Shown: positions 13,690-28,600 of the stretch, piece by piece
How positions within the stretch are numbered: the first letter of the stretch is position 1
How the letters are laid out: the number at the start of each line of letters is the position of its first letter
Source: Parus major
Taxonomy: Eukaryota; Chordata; Aves; Passeriformes; Paridae
Assembly: GCF_001522545.3 (NCBI RefSeq)
Contig: NC_031782.1
Location: 15,309,530 to 15,373,529 of the forward strand
Direction of reading: 5' to 3'
DNA length: 64,000 bases
Translations under genes and position numbers: made by a program
The notes under the pieces: model-generated
Databases searched by the model: none
What the model was told of the DNA's origin: nothing
What the model saw: only the letters and a program-made list of their open reading frames with translations

Positions 13690-16600
13690 GTACTTTCCTT
13701 GTCTAGTTCTTTTTCTGAACATGACTTGTACACAGATCTGGCAGCACATAAGTTTTGACACTTGTGAAATGTTCAGGAGTCTGGAAATTTCTCATGACAA
13801 GCAGAACATGGAAAAGAAGCTCATAACTCTTACAAGTGTTGCAAGTTGCTTGCTCCACTCTTTCTGAACATACAAAGTTAGAAAAATTAATTTGGATTAA
13901 ATGTTAATTCATTGACTTGACATATGTTACCAGCAGGAGAATTAATGGGGAGAGACTAGAAGGAAGCAGACTTGCTAAAATGACTTTTTTTCCTGCTGCT
14001 TTGGTCAATATATAATTATTCATTCATTATTCTAGAAATTTACAGGTAAAATGCTTTTAAAGGTAAAATACATTTTTCTCTGTTTTAACTTTCACAAAAG
14101 CATTTTCAAATTCTGTAGTTCTGAGGTATCACTGTTGGAAAATACATATTAAACATTCCTGTTTTGGAACCAGACCTGATGAACATAGTTGCCTCTACAT
14201 TTATTAGCTTAAGAGTGAAAGCTTGACTAATTCAAATCCTCCTACAATTTGTGACTGGGGTGTTTGTAATGGATTTGGAAATTGATTATTAGTTTCAAAA
14301 TTCCAAGGACAGAAAGATATAAAATCCCTGCTTTGAAACAAATCCCATTTGATCATCACAGGTGTATACTCAGACTTGTAGTGTAGAAAATTGGAGATTT
14401 CAGACCTTACTTTGGAACACTTAAAGAGCTTCATAAAATAGCACTTATTTGCAGGTGTTTAGATGCTAAGCTGTGTACAGTGCTAAAAGGAGAATTTTAT
14501 TCTGACAAAGCAATAGGGGCAGGGATTTGGGATTTGGGTTCTCTTTGTGTTTTGGATTTGAGAAAAACCCAACTTAGAACACAGCACAGCTTTTGTCAGC
14601 AGGAAGTTGCAGCAGCATATCTGCTGTAACTCTTGAGGACCAAAGTGTGTTTTGTGGGGAAGACAGGCTGTTCCTGGGATGCTCCATGCACAAAATGAAT
14701 TTGAATAATTTAGTCCCCTTTTTAAGTGCTTTAAAAAATAAAAATCAGTTCCTTTTATGTATCTGGTGGCTGCTGTGTCCCAAAGCCTAATTCTGGCTTT
14801 ACAAATTGCCAGTCAATCTGACTGGTCTTATGGAGCAGTGCTGGTGCTGCAGTGCTCACAGGGATCTCACAGTATTTGACATATCTAGGAGGTATCTTTG
14901 CTGCTTGTAACACCTGTGAGAATGCTGTCTTCAGATTTCTAAGCAGTAGTTGGGTATTTGTCCCCAGGATTGGACAATTTGTTTTTTAGCTGAGGTTTCC
15001 ACGTCTTGGTTTTCCCAAGTACATGAGCAGAGTGGAAGGAATCTGGAAAGGAGAGCAAATCAAAAAAAGGCGTGCCTTTGAGGACTTCATATATCTCTCT
15101 AAAAAGACTGGACACAATTAATGCCATTTTGATGAATGTGTGAGATCAAAAGGGTGAAAATACTCTGGGGGAAGTTCTCTAGTTAAGCTGTACTTGTCTT
15201 TCCCACTGTGGATTGGAACACTAAAAATATCAGGCTAACCTAAAGAAGATGCTGTGAATCTGGTAATTCATTAATAAAAGCCATAATTTGACAGTGATTG
15301 AAAAAGAAGCTAGTGGTTTTGGGAGATGCTCTAATATCTTTGCTGGATTTATCTGCTTGATTTGGCTGAAAATACCCTTTTTAACCCTAAGTGAGCTTCT
15401 AGGCTTCCATCATGGCAGCCTACTGTTGGGCCTTTGTATTCTTTTGCAGCTTGGCAAAAGCAAGTGATTTCTTTTAGTCACAGTTCAGTCCTCAGTGTTA
15501 AGGATAGCTTGGAAAAAGTAGATGGCAGAACTATGGCTCAAACACATTTAAGGTCTTGTCTGTAGTTCCCAGGCATAACTTGGCCTTGGTTGTGATTATC
15601 CCCCTGTGATAGGCTTGATTCCACCTTACAACCTAGAGGAAAATCAATCTTGTGTTCAGTGTCTTGGATTTCTTGGGGTTTCTCACATGCCAGGTTTGTG
15701 GCTGTGTCATTAGGATTTTAATGAGTATGACTTGCAAAACTAGTTTGGCTCATTCTTCCTGAATCCTTTAATGCTCAGATCTCACATGGACATGTTGTTT
15801 ATTAGTTCTGGAAGGTAAGTTCTAGCAACTGCAGCCACATGGGATATTATTCTTCAAAGTACTTGTGCAGAAGTGGTTTTCAACTATTTGTTGTGTACTG
15901 TAGGACTTGTAGGAGTTGTGTTTTGTTTGTAAGTAGCTGTCTTGATTTGAGAGCTGCTGCACAGGTGAGTGCAGAAGCCAGAGGTTATTTGAACTGCTTG
16001 AAAATGTTTTTAGAGGTTGTATTTACCCACCATGAGAGTGCTGGGTTTTTTTTCACTTGCTTGTTCGACTTGCTTATTCTTTTTCAAGGATTGTGGATAT
16101 TGAAGGTGAGAACCTTAAGCCAAATTTTTAACTAGAGTGTTGTGTCTCACTCCCTCTTGGCATAGCAGCAGCTACACACTTGTACATACCCATGTCCCCA
16201 CAAACACAGATTTCTTGTTTTTCTCTGAAAACCTGCCTGATTAGCTTCAGTTTAGACAACCATACTTTATTCTGTGAAAGAACGGGCACTTTATTAATGA
16301 ACAACTACCTTTAAACAGCTGTCAGTGTTTGTATTATTTCACAAAAAATAGTTCTACAATCTGAAGATTAAGGCACCATTGTAAATACCAGTTGTTTCCA
16401 CCTTCAGAAGCTGAAAATAAGATAAAACAGTTGAATCCTGTTGTTTGGCAAGTTTTAACCTAAACAAACCAAGTCTTGTATATCTTACTTCAGTTTAACT
16501 CCTATTAGCAAAGAAGGGATTTATAGGTAAAATAACCTATAGAATGAGAACCATCCTGCTTGGAGGATGTTTCCATTTTTCAAGCTGTAATTAGACAGAT

Positions 16601-19600
16601 TATTGGTATTCTGAGAGTGGAGTTCTGTTCTGCACTAGAAACATTTCGCTCCGCTGTTAATTAGGCTACTGTTGATTTCTTAAAATAATATTTCAGCTCT
16701 GAAGAGTCATGATTCATGTGTGGATCTTCAGTAAGAAAGTCTATTAAATGCCCTTTTTAGGGACAGTAGTTGACAGCTGGAGATGAGAGCTCTTTGCTAC
16801 TGGGAATGAGTGGTTAGAGTGCTCAGAGCTCTTGCTCTTCTCAGTGGGTTCCTTGGGGGTCCTCAACATGTGTTGGTAAAAGGTCAAAGGGGGAAATTCC
16901 AACAGGTTAAACCCATTTAATTTTCTGTTCCTGACTAGTATCAGCATCAGGAAGGGGAAATGACTAGCTTGTGTTGTGCAGTCCTCTTTCTGCAGGTTGT
17001 TTTAGAGGATAGAGAAAGGTGTTGGTTCAGGCATGTGGCCAAATAAAAATCCTGGAGCCCCATTTGGCATATTCTACACCGAAAACACAGATTTCTATAG
17101 AAAGTTGTGAAATGTCAAAATGTTAATCCCTGGAGTTAAAATACCCTTGTTGATAGTGTTTCAGCATGGCTTGGCTGAGTTTTCTGGGAAGCGACATAGA
17201 GTGTTACTGAACTGCTTTTTGACTTGAGGAAATAGCTTGGGTGCCTGTGTCCCTACCAGCAAAGATTTTAAGTGTGTTCCTTCTCAATCTGAACATTGAA
17301 ACACTTTGACAATGAAGCATCAAAAAAAAAAAAAGATGCAGAAGAAAGTGGTAAAGAAACTTCAGCTGCCTTTGGAGGACGTGATGTTCCTGTTGAGTAT
17401 CTACACAGGGAGGAGTTCTGTAAGCAGTGAGTTCTTCAGGACTCCCACTATTGTTTGCAAAGAGGCTTGTGAGGAAAATATTTTGAGAGAGAGAATGTTG
17501 AGCCAAAGGTTTGTTTAATGAAACATGTGAATAGTCCATCCTTATATTCAAACAGGGAGCAGAGTTATGCACATCCTTCTTTTTTGATGAAATACAGTAT
17601 TAAAGGTGTCTGGAGACCCTCACAAATGATTTGGTGTTTTTGAGACTTTGAGGGATTAATTGTTGTGTAAATGGTGAAAGAGAAATCGAGTTCTAATAAT
17701 GTGTCAGTTAATACCTGTGAATTTCAATAGTTCTTTCAGGCACGAGGGCCTGATACTGGTCTTTGGGAAAGCTAATAGGGTGATGGTGAGGGAATAGGTT
17801 ATGTATTTTGGAACTGGGAAAGGCAAAAAGTAGAAGTGATCACTTGCTTAGCAGAAATATAGAACAGGGTTCATAATATGAATGAGCCTAGATGAAATCT
17901 ACCTGCTTTAGGATAAACTGAAAGGTTAGAGCAGATTCAGCAATTGTGAAATTGAGTGCTTTCCTCTGTGTGTATTTCTGTTTCCTCACTTGCCAACCTA
18001 TTGACCAAACCTCCTTTTTTTTTTTTTTCTTGTGATGTGACCAAACCCATTCATTATTCACTAACAGGGGTTACCAGGGAGTGAGCTGTGCTCTAAAAGA
18101 ACAGTGCCAGAGAGGCACAGCTTGCTTTCATCCTGCATCCGAGGGAACCCTTGGAAAGTGTCAGAGACTGGGCTAGAGAAATTCTTTGATCGTGTTATTT
18201 ATGATGAATAAGATTCATGTGTGGACTTGGTGTTTCTTTTCTTAGGGCTGATGAGTAACTAAGCTGTGATTTAAATGAAGGTGAGCATTAGAAACTTAAT
18301 ATCTGAAGGGTTGTCCAAACTCCACTTGAAACTGTAGAAGTGGGGGTCTGCAGAAAACAGATTCATGTTTGTCAATTTATTGGTTGCACCTCTGTACTTG
18401 TGGAATACAGGAAATGCATATCTAGATCTGTATTGGTGTTATGAAATAAAGAAAGAGAAGCAGGGTCTTTTTTTGGGGTGGGAATCAGGATTGCTGGCAT
18501 TTGAGCAAAGATATAACTTCATTGTAAAAACGTTGCAATATCAAATTGTAAGGGCTATTAGCCTCTTTCAACATGGCCAAAATCTTACCTTAGTCCAGTT
18601 ATGTGATGGATTATAAACCAAGAAAGGCTTTTCACCATAATTTGATCTCATCTAAAATACTTGGTGTTACATGGACACAGTATACCAAATAAGGGAAACA
18701 GTTTTCACTAGGACAGTCTGAATAGGCTTCATTGTAGGTGTTTCTTTAGAGATCAAAGCTGCCCTGCCATTGAAATCTTGTTAACTGGAAAGCTGCTGCC
18801 TTTTGAGATATTGGCTCATTACAATGACTTCCTCATTTTCTTTCTTCACCATCTAAAGATTCAGAGTGGGAAGGAATATATGGTAGGTGAAACATACAGA
18901 TTTGTTGTGCTTTTGAGTAAGTTGGATAAACTGAATTGTGTGCATGTAATTGAATTATTAATATTATATCTCTCTGAGATTTTGCATGATTTAAATATTT
19001 TTTCTATTCTAGTAGGCTTTTAGATTAGAAAAAGTCTAGTCTAATCTGCTCTCAGTCAAATTAACTTCCATGCTTTGACAGTGTGTTAAATGTATCAGCT
19101 TCATATTTTTTAGCTGTTTTCCAGATGGATATTGCTGTGAAGAACAGTCTCATTGTCATAACACTTAAATTGCTGCCTTTAGGTATCAGATGGCTAAGTT
19201 ACCTTCCCAGCTCTGAAAGCTTTACTTCTGGAGTTCTTTGGAGGAGATGATTTTAACCTTTCTTCAGAGGGGATGGGGAGTGGGAAGAGACAAGATAAAA
19301 ACTTACCAATTTTATTTTGTGAAGTATAAAATTTGGCCAAGGTTCTCCTCAATCTCTCAAGTTGCCTACATATTTCTATATATCTGTGTGTGTATGTCAG
19401 AGATAGTCATAAGTAATCAGCAAGTTCTTCATGATTGTACCATAAACAATTTGTGCAATCCTCCTTTTATAAAAATTTTTTCAGTTCTGGATATAGTTTT
19501 TAATAACTTTTCCTGTATATTTTCCTTCTGCTATATTTTATCTTTCATGCAAGTTGGCTTCTTCTTTAAGATAAAACACCCCTTTCTCTCTTGTTCCAGT

Positions 19601-22600
19601 ATGAGGAACATGTTATTGCTGGTTAAAAACATTTTCCCATTCAGTATTGTTTTCAGGATTTCTTCTTGGAGCAGCCTCTGCCAAAAGGAATGTAAGGAGA
19701 ATTTGGGGGTGAGAGAAGCAGCAGTGCTTTACTGACAGAGGTGGGATGTACCCAGTGCAGAGTTTTTCACTTTGGTCCATGTCCCTGCCTCCTCTCTCAG
19801 CACATGGCTGTGGTGTGGTGCTGTCCTTGGGATGCTGGGATGGAGGGGATGGGAACTGAAGCAGTTACTGTTTTTGGAAGTTTGAGTTCACCATAATGTG
19901 ACTCTTCTCCTGAACTGTGTCAGGAGAGAGTGAGGAAGGACTGAGGAGGTAGACAAGCCTCCATCTCTTGCTTGTATCTTCTGTAAAAAGAGTCTTAGTA
20001 GTTTATAAAAAAACCTCAATTACACTGCCTTGAAATCTGTTAGCTTTTCTTATTGTTATCTGCATTTGTCAGTCATGTAGTTTCCTTAGCACATGGTAAA
20101 ATCAGAGTTTAGAAGTGTTCAAAAGAGAGTTTCAGTATTGGCTGGATGCTTTGGGGTGTGCAGGTGATTGGATCTGAATCAGTCTATCAGATTTCCCTTT
20201 TTGGGATTTTTTTTTTTTAATGTTCTGTAGCTTAATAGTTCTGTAGCTTAATATTCAAGTGTGGCAGTAACCAGTGCCAGCCACTTAGCTCCATACTGGA
20301 CTAACTGGTAAGTCAGGTTGGTAGTCTGGATGTAGAGCCACTCCTCCTGGAGCTGATGGAAATGTCCTGGGAGGAGTCATTGCATTGGAGCAGGGCTGTT
20401 TGTTGCCAAAACAGTCTGGGTCATGCTCTGTGTCTGGGGACACCTGAGAGGAGTTGCCTGAGCTCTTGGGGTGGGCTATAACACATCTGTCTATAACACT
20501 TCTCTCAGTTTTATACTCTTATTAAATATTTGGGGTCTTTTAAAGTGTCAGAAGTAACAGATTTACTGAGTCATCAATACTTTGCAGTGTAACATGTGAA
20601 TTGATTGGTTTTTTTAAAGTTGTTTACTCAACTTTGACAAAATGTTACTGTTGTATATTTAGGAAGTAATTATAAACAAGTTTCTAAGAGAACAAATGGT
20701 AATATAGTCTATGCATAGGGTAAATGATTAAGTTCTACTTATTTCTAGAAAGTCAAGCTAGTTTTCACCAGATTAATGAAAAACAAAATATGTGAAATAT
20801 ACTGCCACTAATCTTTCATTCTGCTTATGGAAACAAGTGGCTTTTTTTACAGTGGGGTATGAGCATCTTCATTTCCTGATAGAAATTATTTTGTGCTGTT
20901 TTACAGACCTTACTTTGAAAGCTAAGAACTTCAATCTCTAAATTTAAAATGAGCTGTAATATATTAAACATCTTGCACAAAAAGGCAGGTCATACTCTTT
21001 GTGCACATGAATTATTTAAATACTTGAAGATTCAATACATATACTAGGATATGTTAAAAATTATTGCATTGCATAAAATGATCCTGGTTGTATTCATCAG
21101 GAAAGTAGTTGGTGTGGGAGCAAAATGCACAGTGCAGTTCTTCAGGGACTTTTCCCCCTGTGTAATAAAATTTGCCTCCAAACCAAGAATTGTTAACTTG
21201 TCATTTAGGCATCACCTTTTCCTGAAATTCTGTATAGCTTCTTAACAGTTTTTCAAAAATTTGGCTGAAAAAAGTCTCAGAAGATTCAGTTTTATCTTCT
21301 TCTCTTCCTTCTCCCCAGGCAAATTCAGCTGTGCTTGTGCCATTCCTGACAGGTGGCTTTAGGAACTGGGTAGACAGACAATCTCCAGTGCTGGAGGCTC
21401 CAGAGCATGCCAAGCCCACTGCAGTCCTTGGGATGAGAAGGTTTTTTGGACTGCCAGTCCTCAGTTTTATGTACTGAAATATGTAACTCAAGGGTGAAGG
21501 GAGCACTGAGCTGCTTCCTTTGGAAGAGCTTTGTGAGGGAAGGAAGATGCAGTAAAGCAGTTAGTGGTTTTTAGTTTGTGTCTGCTTGTTTAATGCATTT
21601 ATCCAAGTTCAGTGTTCCTTTTTCCAGTGCAGCCATCCATACCCCACCCTCAGTTATCTTTTTTCTTTTTTTTTGTGTTTTTTTCTAAATAATCTCTAAC
21701 CTTTCTCTGCCCTTAACTCATGTTCTTTAGACTTTCATCTTATTCTCCTCTGGATTCTCTGTACGTGATCTCTGTTCTTCATAACTTTATGCCCCAAATG
21801 AGTCGTGTTACTGAAGCTGAGCTCTATTGATGCATGGAGAGAGGAGTGTTATTTCATCTGTCCTGCAAGCTGTGTTTTGTTTACACATCTCCATTTGTTG
21901 TCTGCCTTTTGCCTTTGGTTTGCAAGTTGGATTTGTCTTTAAATCTACCACTACTTTTCTGAAGAACTGTTACAAATTATTCCATGTTTGTACATTTGAT
22001 TATTCCTGTGTGTGCAGTTGACTATCCCTGTGTATCTGTGTATATGTGTTTGTTTTTTTTCTGATACACATGTTTGAATATATCCTTTAAAAAAAAACTT
22101 CACAGCTCAGGATCATTATAAAGGCTAAAATTGTGTTTTTGCTTTCAAATAATTAGTTGGCTTTTGAGTAGTAAGAGGAAGACCACAGCAAGCAAGAATG
22201 TTCTAACCAACCTGTCCTGACTTCCAGCTGGTTTTGTCTAGTATTGCCAAAACCAAGGAAGCAGCATGTTTTGGAAGTCTCTAAAGTGAAAGCAGGAAGA
22301 TTTACTAATGAAAGAAGAAGAAACTTGCACTATGGCTGTGCTTTTGCCTATTAGCCTTCACTTACAGCAAGAGCACCCAGTACCTAATCCTCCCCAGCTG
22401 TAGAGACACAGCAAGAGGTAGAACAACTTCATTTTAGTCTTTACACAGATTAAGAGCAAAGTCCTGGAGGAAATAGTGACAGAAGTTTGTTTGGTAGAAT
22501 CTTAATTGGCTGGACTTTCCCATCCTCACTACTGGAAACAACTCCCTCCATTGGATTCGTGCTTGTTACGGTTTCTCTCTGCATTGTGCTCTGAAGAAAC

Positions 22601-25600
22601 TCAGTAAAACTTGTTCTGTGTGGTGCTGTGACCTCTGATGGACAAAGTCTCCCATCTGAAGCACCACAGCTTCAGAGATGTGGAGCTGGGTGAAAATACA
22701 TCTCTTCCCTTTTGTTTTTAAAACTGCAAGAGGATTCTGCAAAAAATAAATAGATGGGATGACTCCCCCTGGGATGTTCTTGTAGAGGGGTGTTAGCAGT
22801 AGATGGGTGTGTTCTTTCTTCAAGTTGGATCATGGTAAAATAAATTCCATATTTTCTTTCTGAAGACTATACCTGGTTTTTGGTAGTTTTTTTGGTAGTT
22901 TGGTACTCTAATCTACTGTGGCATTCTCAAAGGTCTTACTTCCAGGATCTTTAGTTATGCAGCATGTATGTAATGATGACAGTATGCTGAAAGGCTGTGG
23001 ATCATTTTAGGCAGAGGAGAGGGTTTTATGAAGAGTTTCTCAAATATTCTGTTTGAGACATGAATTTATACACTAGTCTGTGCTATACACCATTAGTTTG
23101 GTGGTTGTTTTTTTAAAGAAGTGGTGCACTTAATCACTCTCTGAAAATACTCAGTATTTTGGCTTGCTTTGCCATTCATAGTTACCATAAACTGGGGACT
23201 AAAACTCTGTGAGCTTCTCAGTTAGCTCAGTGATATTACTGGCACTCAGTTTGCTCTTAGATCTTTGCTTGAAAATGTATTAGTATTATTTTCAAATGTC
23301 TTTTTCCCAGATAGTCACTGAGTACTGTGCTGAGTTGCTTTGTGATTCAGGAAGGCAATTTCAGCCCATTGGGGCTCAGTTTGCCACAGACTGTCAGAAA
23401 CTTTGAGAAGAGTTCAAGTGGGTTGTTTATCTATAAATAGCACTCAAATGTTACTTGAGTTTTTGCCTTCCTGCATCTCTGTTGTGCAGGGGGATAATAT
23501 CCTGGAGTCAGTCTTCACAGGAATGTGGTGCTTTCCCTTCCTTTAGGTTACTCAAAAAGCAGAAAGTAATTCTTCTCTCTTCCCCTTGTCCCACTAAATA
23601 GGTGGAGTGTCTGTAAAGTAACTTGATTTCAAGGGACTCAAGCCCTAAAGAGGATGAGACACAAAATACTGAGCTGAGTTAGAATGCAAGAAGTCAAAAA
23701 CAGGAATTCTGTGCACCTTTCTCAGTATGAATCTTTTTTTTTTTCTTCTCTTGATGTTTCTCAGGGATATGTGAGGTTTTTCTTTGGTCCGTACCCTCTC
23801 ACTGTGGATAGTGCCATTTCCATGTTCCTCCTTCCCTAGTTTCAGTAGCAGTCATAGCTCTTTGACATCTATCTTTCAGATTCTTGGAGCCAAGAAATTG
23901 TCAGACTTGAAATGAGAAAATCTTTCTTTCTGATAAGCCAGGAGAGGGAGAACCAGGAAATGAAGATTAATTGCCAACTATTAGCTGTGATATTTTTCTG
24001 TAAAATAATTAAATTAAATGTGTACATTTTTCCATGTTTGATGGCACAAATTAAAAAATTTGTAGCTTTCTTTACAGAGGTCATAATTTCTGCTTCTGGA
24101 TCACTTAGCAAGTTGCCACCTTTGTAGTTGTATGGATAAATATTGTATGCACTACAATCTTAGGTCAAAATAAATTCCCCAAGAGTGACTTAGGGGTTTA
24201 AAACCACTTTGTACAGGCACACAGAAGCATTTAGATTATTTCTTCTCTTCTTTGACATACAGGAGTGTCCGAGCTGATGCCCAAAGCTCGGAATTTGAGC
24301 GGAGCTCCTGTGATTCTGGGTGGGTGATGGCAGGTCCCTGTGCCTGGTGCCACTGGATGTGCTGGGATGTGCTGGGATGCTCTGGAATGCTCTGGAATGT
24401 GCTGGGATATGCTGGGATGTGTGTGCTCACGCTCTGCTGGGCAGCTGGGAGCAGGTGACTGCCCGGCTCAGGAGATGTGCTGACACTGCTGTTTAACTGT
24501 GTCCAAACAAAGCCAGGCGAACAATTCCGCCCGTGGCTGAAGTTTTCCCTTAGCTAATCACAGCAAAGTTGGCAAGCGTGATACAACCAGCAGAGCATTT
24601 GTTTAAAGTCTATAAGTATAAAATGGGCTTGAATGCTCTGGTGCTGCAGCCCTGGGGAAGGTGTGGAGGGTTTGTGGCAGGAGGAGATAGCGAGGGAGGG
24701 AAGAAAAGACTGGCAAGGGAAGAAGCATTGGGCACCCAAGTAGTTTGCTGTGGTTTTGCTGCTGTGGCAACTCATTCTGGGTTTTTGCTGTCTTTTATCT
24801 GTGTTAAGGGTGGGGAAAAAATTAATTAAAAAAAATCCCTGACTTGGTCATTCAAAAAAATTTCAAAACTAAGTGCTAAGCTCCTATTTAACTGTGATAT
24901 CCAGTGTAACTCCCATTTAATCCTAGCAAAGCACCAGAGCAAATTCAGGTTTTTCAGAGTCATGTCGACAAACCACTGTTTAATCTGATTCTTTTCCTTT
25001 AAAATTTGAATTAAAGTTAGTACTGTGTTTTAAATATTTTTCTCAAATCTTACATTTTCTTGCAATCAAAAACAAGTTGGGAAGATCTTAGTTGCCAATG
25101 GGTAAGAATGCTTTTTCCATTAAAAAAAAATAAAAACCAAACTAGAGCAAACCCCAACAATTTAGTGGAGCTGGTAGAAATAGTTATTCTCAGACAGAAC
25201 TGGCAGTTGTTTTCACTGTGATATTGCTTCTGTCCTGATTGTAGTTGTTGTTTTAGAACACAAGGTAACCTAAGAGTCAGAGCTCTCACCCACCTGCTGT
25301 GAGATGGGTGGAAAATCTGCTGCTGCTGAAGTACATCTGTAATCAGGACACCAGAGTAATCCATGATACTTCCATATAAACTATATGCAATAGGTCTGTG
25401 GGATCAAAGTGCATTTGTTTGAGTGATCAGCATGGTTTTCTGCACATATATGATGAGTGTGTCTGCAAGTCATGGTTCCTGTAAGGAGTCAGCAGGGTGG
25501 AGGGTTGCATCTGGGAACTTGTTGCCTTGTAATGAGGCAAATGTTTCTTTGATAGAGATTTAATAGAAACAAAATCTTGAAAAATTGAAAGGTTGAATTT

Positions 25601-28600
25601 CTTTATGAAGATGCTGGATTAGGAAACAAACATTTGGAACAAACATTGTGAATGAGTGATGGGAAGGTGAGTGAAATGGGTGAGGTTGTTTAATGGCTGT
25701 TTGATGTCACAGTCAGGCAGTAATCTTGTTCCTGCATGGTTTTCTCTCCTCTTACCAGTTCTGGAGATGCCTAGAAAGATCTTTTGCTAGTCAGACTCAT
25801 CTTGCTGTGCTGTGCTCCCTCTTCTTTCCCCCAGTGCAAGGGCAGTGGGGAAAACATGGGGAGAGGAGGAGCACAAGGTCATCCTTCTGGAAGTGGCCAA
25901 ATGTTAGATTGGCACAGAAATACTGATGTTATTTTAGCTTTAGGAAAGGTAATTTAATGTTCATACCTGAGAGAAAATGGATGCCTAATGAAAGCTTGGA
26001 AAAAGTCAAACAGACAGAAAAATTGAGAGTTCTGCTGTAGCAAAGTCTGGCATGGTCAGGATTTTAAATAAGATGAGGAGTTTTGAAGAGGTAGCTATGT
26101 GGATAATTGTTCTGGTATTATTCTCTCCTATTTGACCTCTCATATGGTAACAAATCTCTGCTAAAAGGTTTAAACCCATCTTTTATTTCAGTGTTCTAAG
26201 CTAAAATATGTCTGGTGTGATAAATATTCCATATCTGTCAAATACCTGTATTCTTCCTTGCATTCTGAAAACAAGGGAATGGTGTGGATTGGGTTGGTGG
26301 AGAGGAATTAAATAAAGTTGCAGACTATTTGGGAAGATTGGGATTTTTCTAGAAACATCTGTAAGTCTATGTAAAGCTGTTTTTCATTGCTTTATTTGCT
26401 TACTGGGTTTCCAAGCTTTACTGAAAATGGAAGTTGGTGGCTGAGGTAGAGAATTCCCTGACTAAGTAACCCTTATTGAAGTGACGTGAGACTAAATTGA
26501 AATCTAAATTTATAAATTAAAACCTAATGGATCTAATTTCTCTAAAGAAATATTAATGAATATTGACTAGTTAATCAAGGATTTGTGTTTGTGTGGAATT
26601 TAAAATTAGTTTTCAGAGTGTGAGACATTTAAGCACACTAATGTAAAAGGAGATGATCTCAAAAAGGAGCTCTTGCCATCAAAATGGTACTGAAATAACA
26701 GTAAGAACTAATTGTAGCTGGAGAAGTACTTCCTGGCTTTTGATTCTAGAAAAGGAAAATCTCACAGCTGCCATGCTGGAAAGAGGAGAGAATGTGGTGG
26801 ATATTGCTGGCTCCTGTTCTCACAAGTGCATTGAAATAGAGGTAAAATGAAGTGTAATATTAAGAGTTTGTAGTGTCAAGTAAGTGAAAATTGGGAGCTG
26901 GAATTAGGGGAGGTTTCCTCTAAAAGGTGTGTGCATATTATAATGGCCTTTCAGGTATTTTCAGGCATCTCCTTTCACTTTTGAATATTGCTGGTGGGTA
27001 TTGTGGATGATTTCCTATTATGTTTCGAGTGTGGCTTTGTGAAGAAGGGCTATTTTGAGATAAGGATCATGAAATACAGTCCAGGAGAATAAATTTCTGC
27101 TTTTTGCCAGAAAATGCTTAGCAGATGATCTGAACATGATTTTTCAGATTGCATTGGAAATGTCATTTTTGAGTGTCACAGTTTGTTGTCAGGAATATGA
27201 TTTGTAGCAATTGAGAACTCAGCTGCTCTTGAAGTCTATGGGGAGCTGTGATGGTGACACATGAAATATTGTAAAATGTTAATTAATAAAATTTAAAAAA
27301 AAACCCTCAAGCTGTAGCTCTTAATTTCATGCTAAATGAATTTTATTTAGCATGTCCAAATACTGATTTAGAAGAAGAAAAATAAAAATTGCAGCCAGTG
27401 AATTCTGTTTGTGCCATGCACTTGGTGAGACAGGAAAATAGTTTTATAGTGAAAATTTGTATCACATGTTTATAAAAGGATATGTTCTCCTGTGAAATGC
27501 AGATACACCAGGGCTGGTGGAGGTACAGTGAGTTTTCTTTGCTCTGGAGCTGAGCTGAGATCAGACTATAACTGTGATTTTCAGTGGTAGTGATTCCAAA
27601 GGCGTGTGCTTGGCTTGGAAGGACTGAAAGCCTCAATATAGTTTTTTTAGTGTTTTAGAAAACAAAGCTAAAATAATCCCTATAGTATCAAACTATTCCA
27701 TGTCTGGGAATAGTAGTGTTGAAATGACCCACTGAAAAATGGAGAAGCATTCTGGATGATGCTTTTCTCAAAAAAAACCCAACAAAACTTACCCAAAATT
27801 CCCAAATGGCATTGTTCAGTCTATATTCTCACTTAAAACAGTTCTTTTCTTTTTTCTACAAGTAGACTTCCCTTGTAATTCTAATGTTCTTTAGCTTAGT
27901 GTGAATTGGGGTTTTTTTTAATAACACTTCATATGAAAGTTTTTAAAAGCATATGAATTTTAGATGATGAGTGCACTGGAATGAAATATTAGTATTTTCT
28001 AATATCTTTACCCAAAGAGCACTATTCAATATGTGGCTTTTGCCTTGAGGACTTTAGCCTGAGCAATCAGCATAGAAAAAGCTACATGTAAATATTTAAA
28101 ATATATTCAAAAAATTGTAAATATATTTATGTCCCTCATTCTGATGCTGCAAATTAGATATCTTAGTGCAGTGAAAATTGCAAATGACTGTCCCTTTTGG
28201 TTTGCTTGGCTTTGGACTACTCTTTAAAAGCAAATGGAGGATTCTTTTCTTTGGTTTACTGGCCCTGAAACTGATGTAATATGAAATTTATTTTTGGGAA
28301 AATTTAGACATCATCAGAGAGGAACCAAGTGCACACTTTTTTTTTTTAGTTACACAGACAGTGTGTAACTTTGCCACTTAGCCACCTGAGACCTTACAGA
28401 ACAGCATGTGTTCAGTGCTGCTTGTTGTCTTGTCTTGTAGCAGCTGTGTGATGTGCTGCAGTCACTACTGCTCTGGTGGGGCCACTGCTCACTGACACAA
28501 AGCTGTGGCTGTTCCTTTGGACAGTCTGGAACTTCTCAATTCCCCTGAATGGAGATTCCAGTAAAGAACCTAAAATAAAGTTCCCTCCTGCTCCATCCTT

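Noticed and set aside
19238..19735. 165-codon open frame on the + strand in intron 2
   Set aside because: No recognisable domain, hydrophobic low-information composition in A/T-rich intron, and no splice-site support. It is taken as chance.
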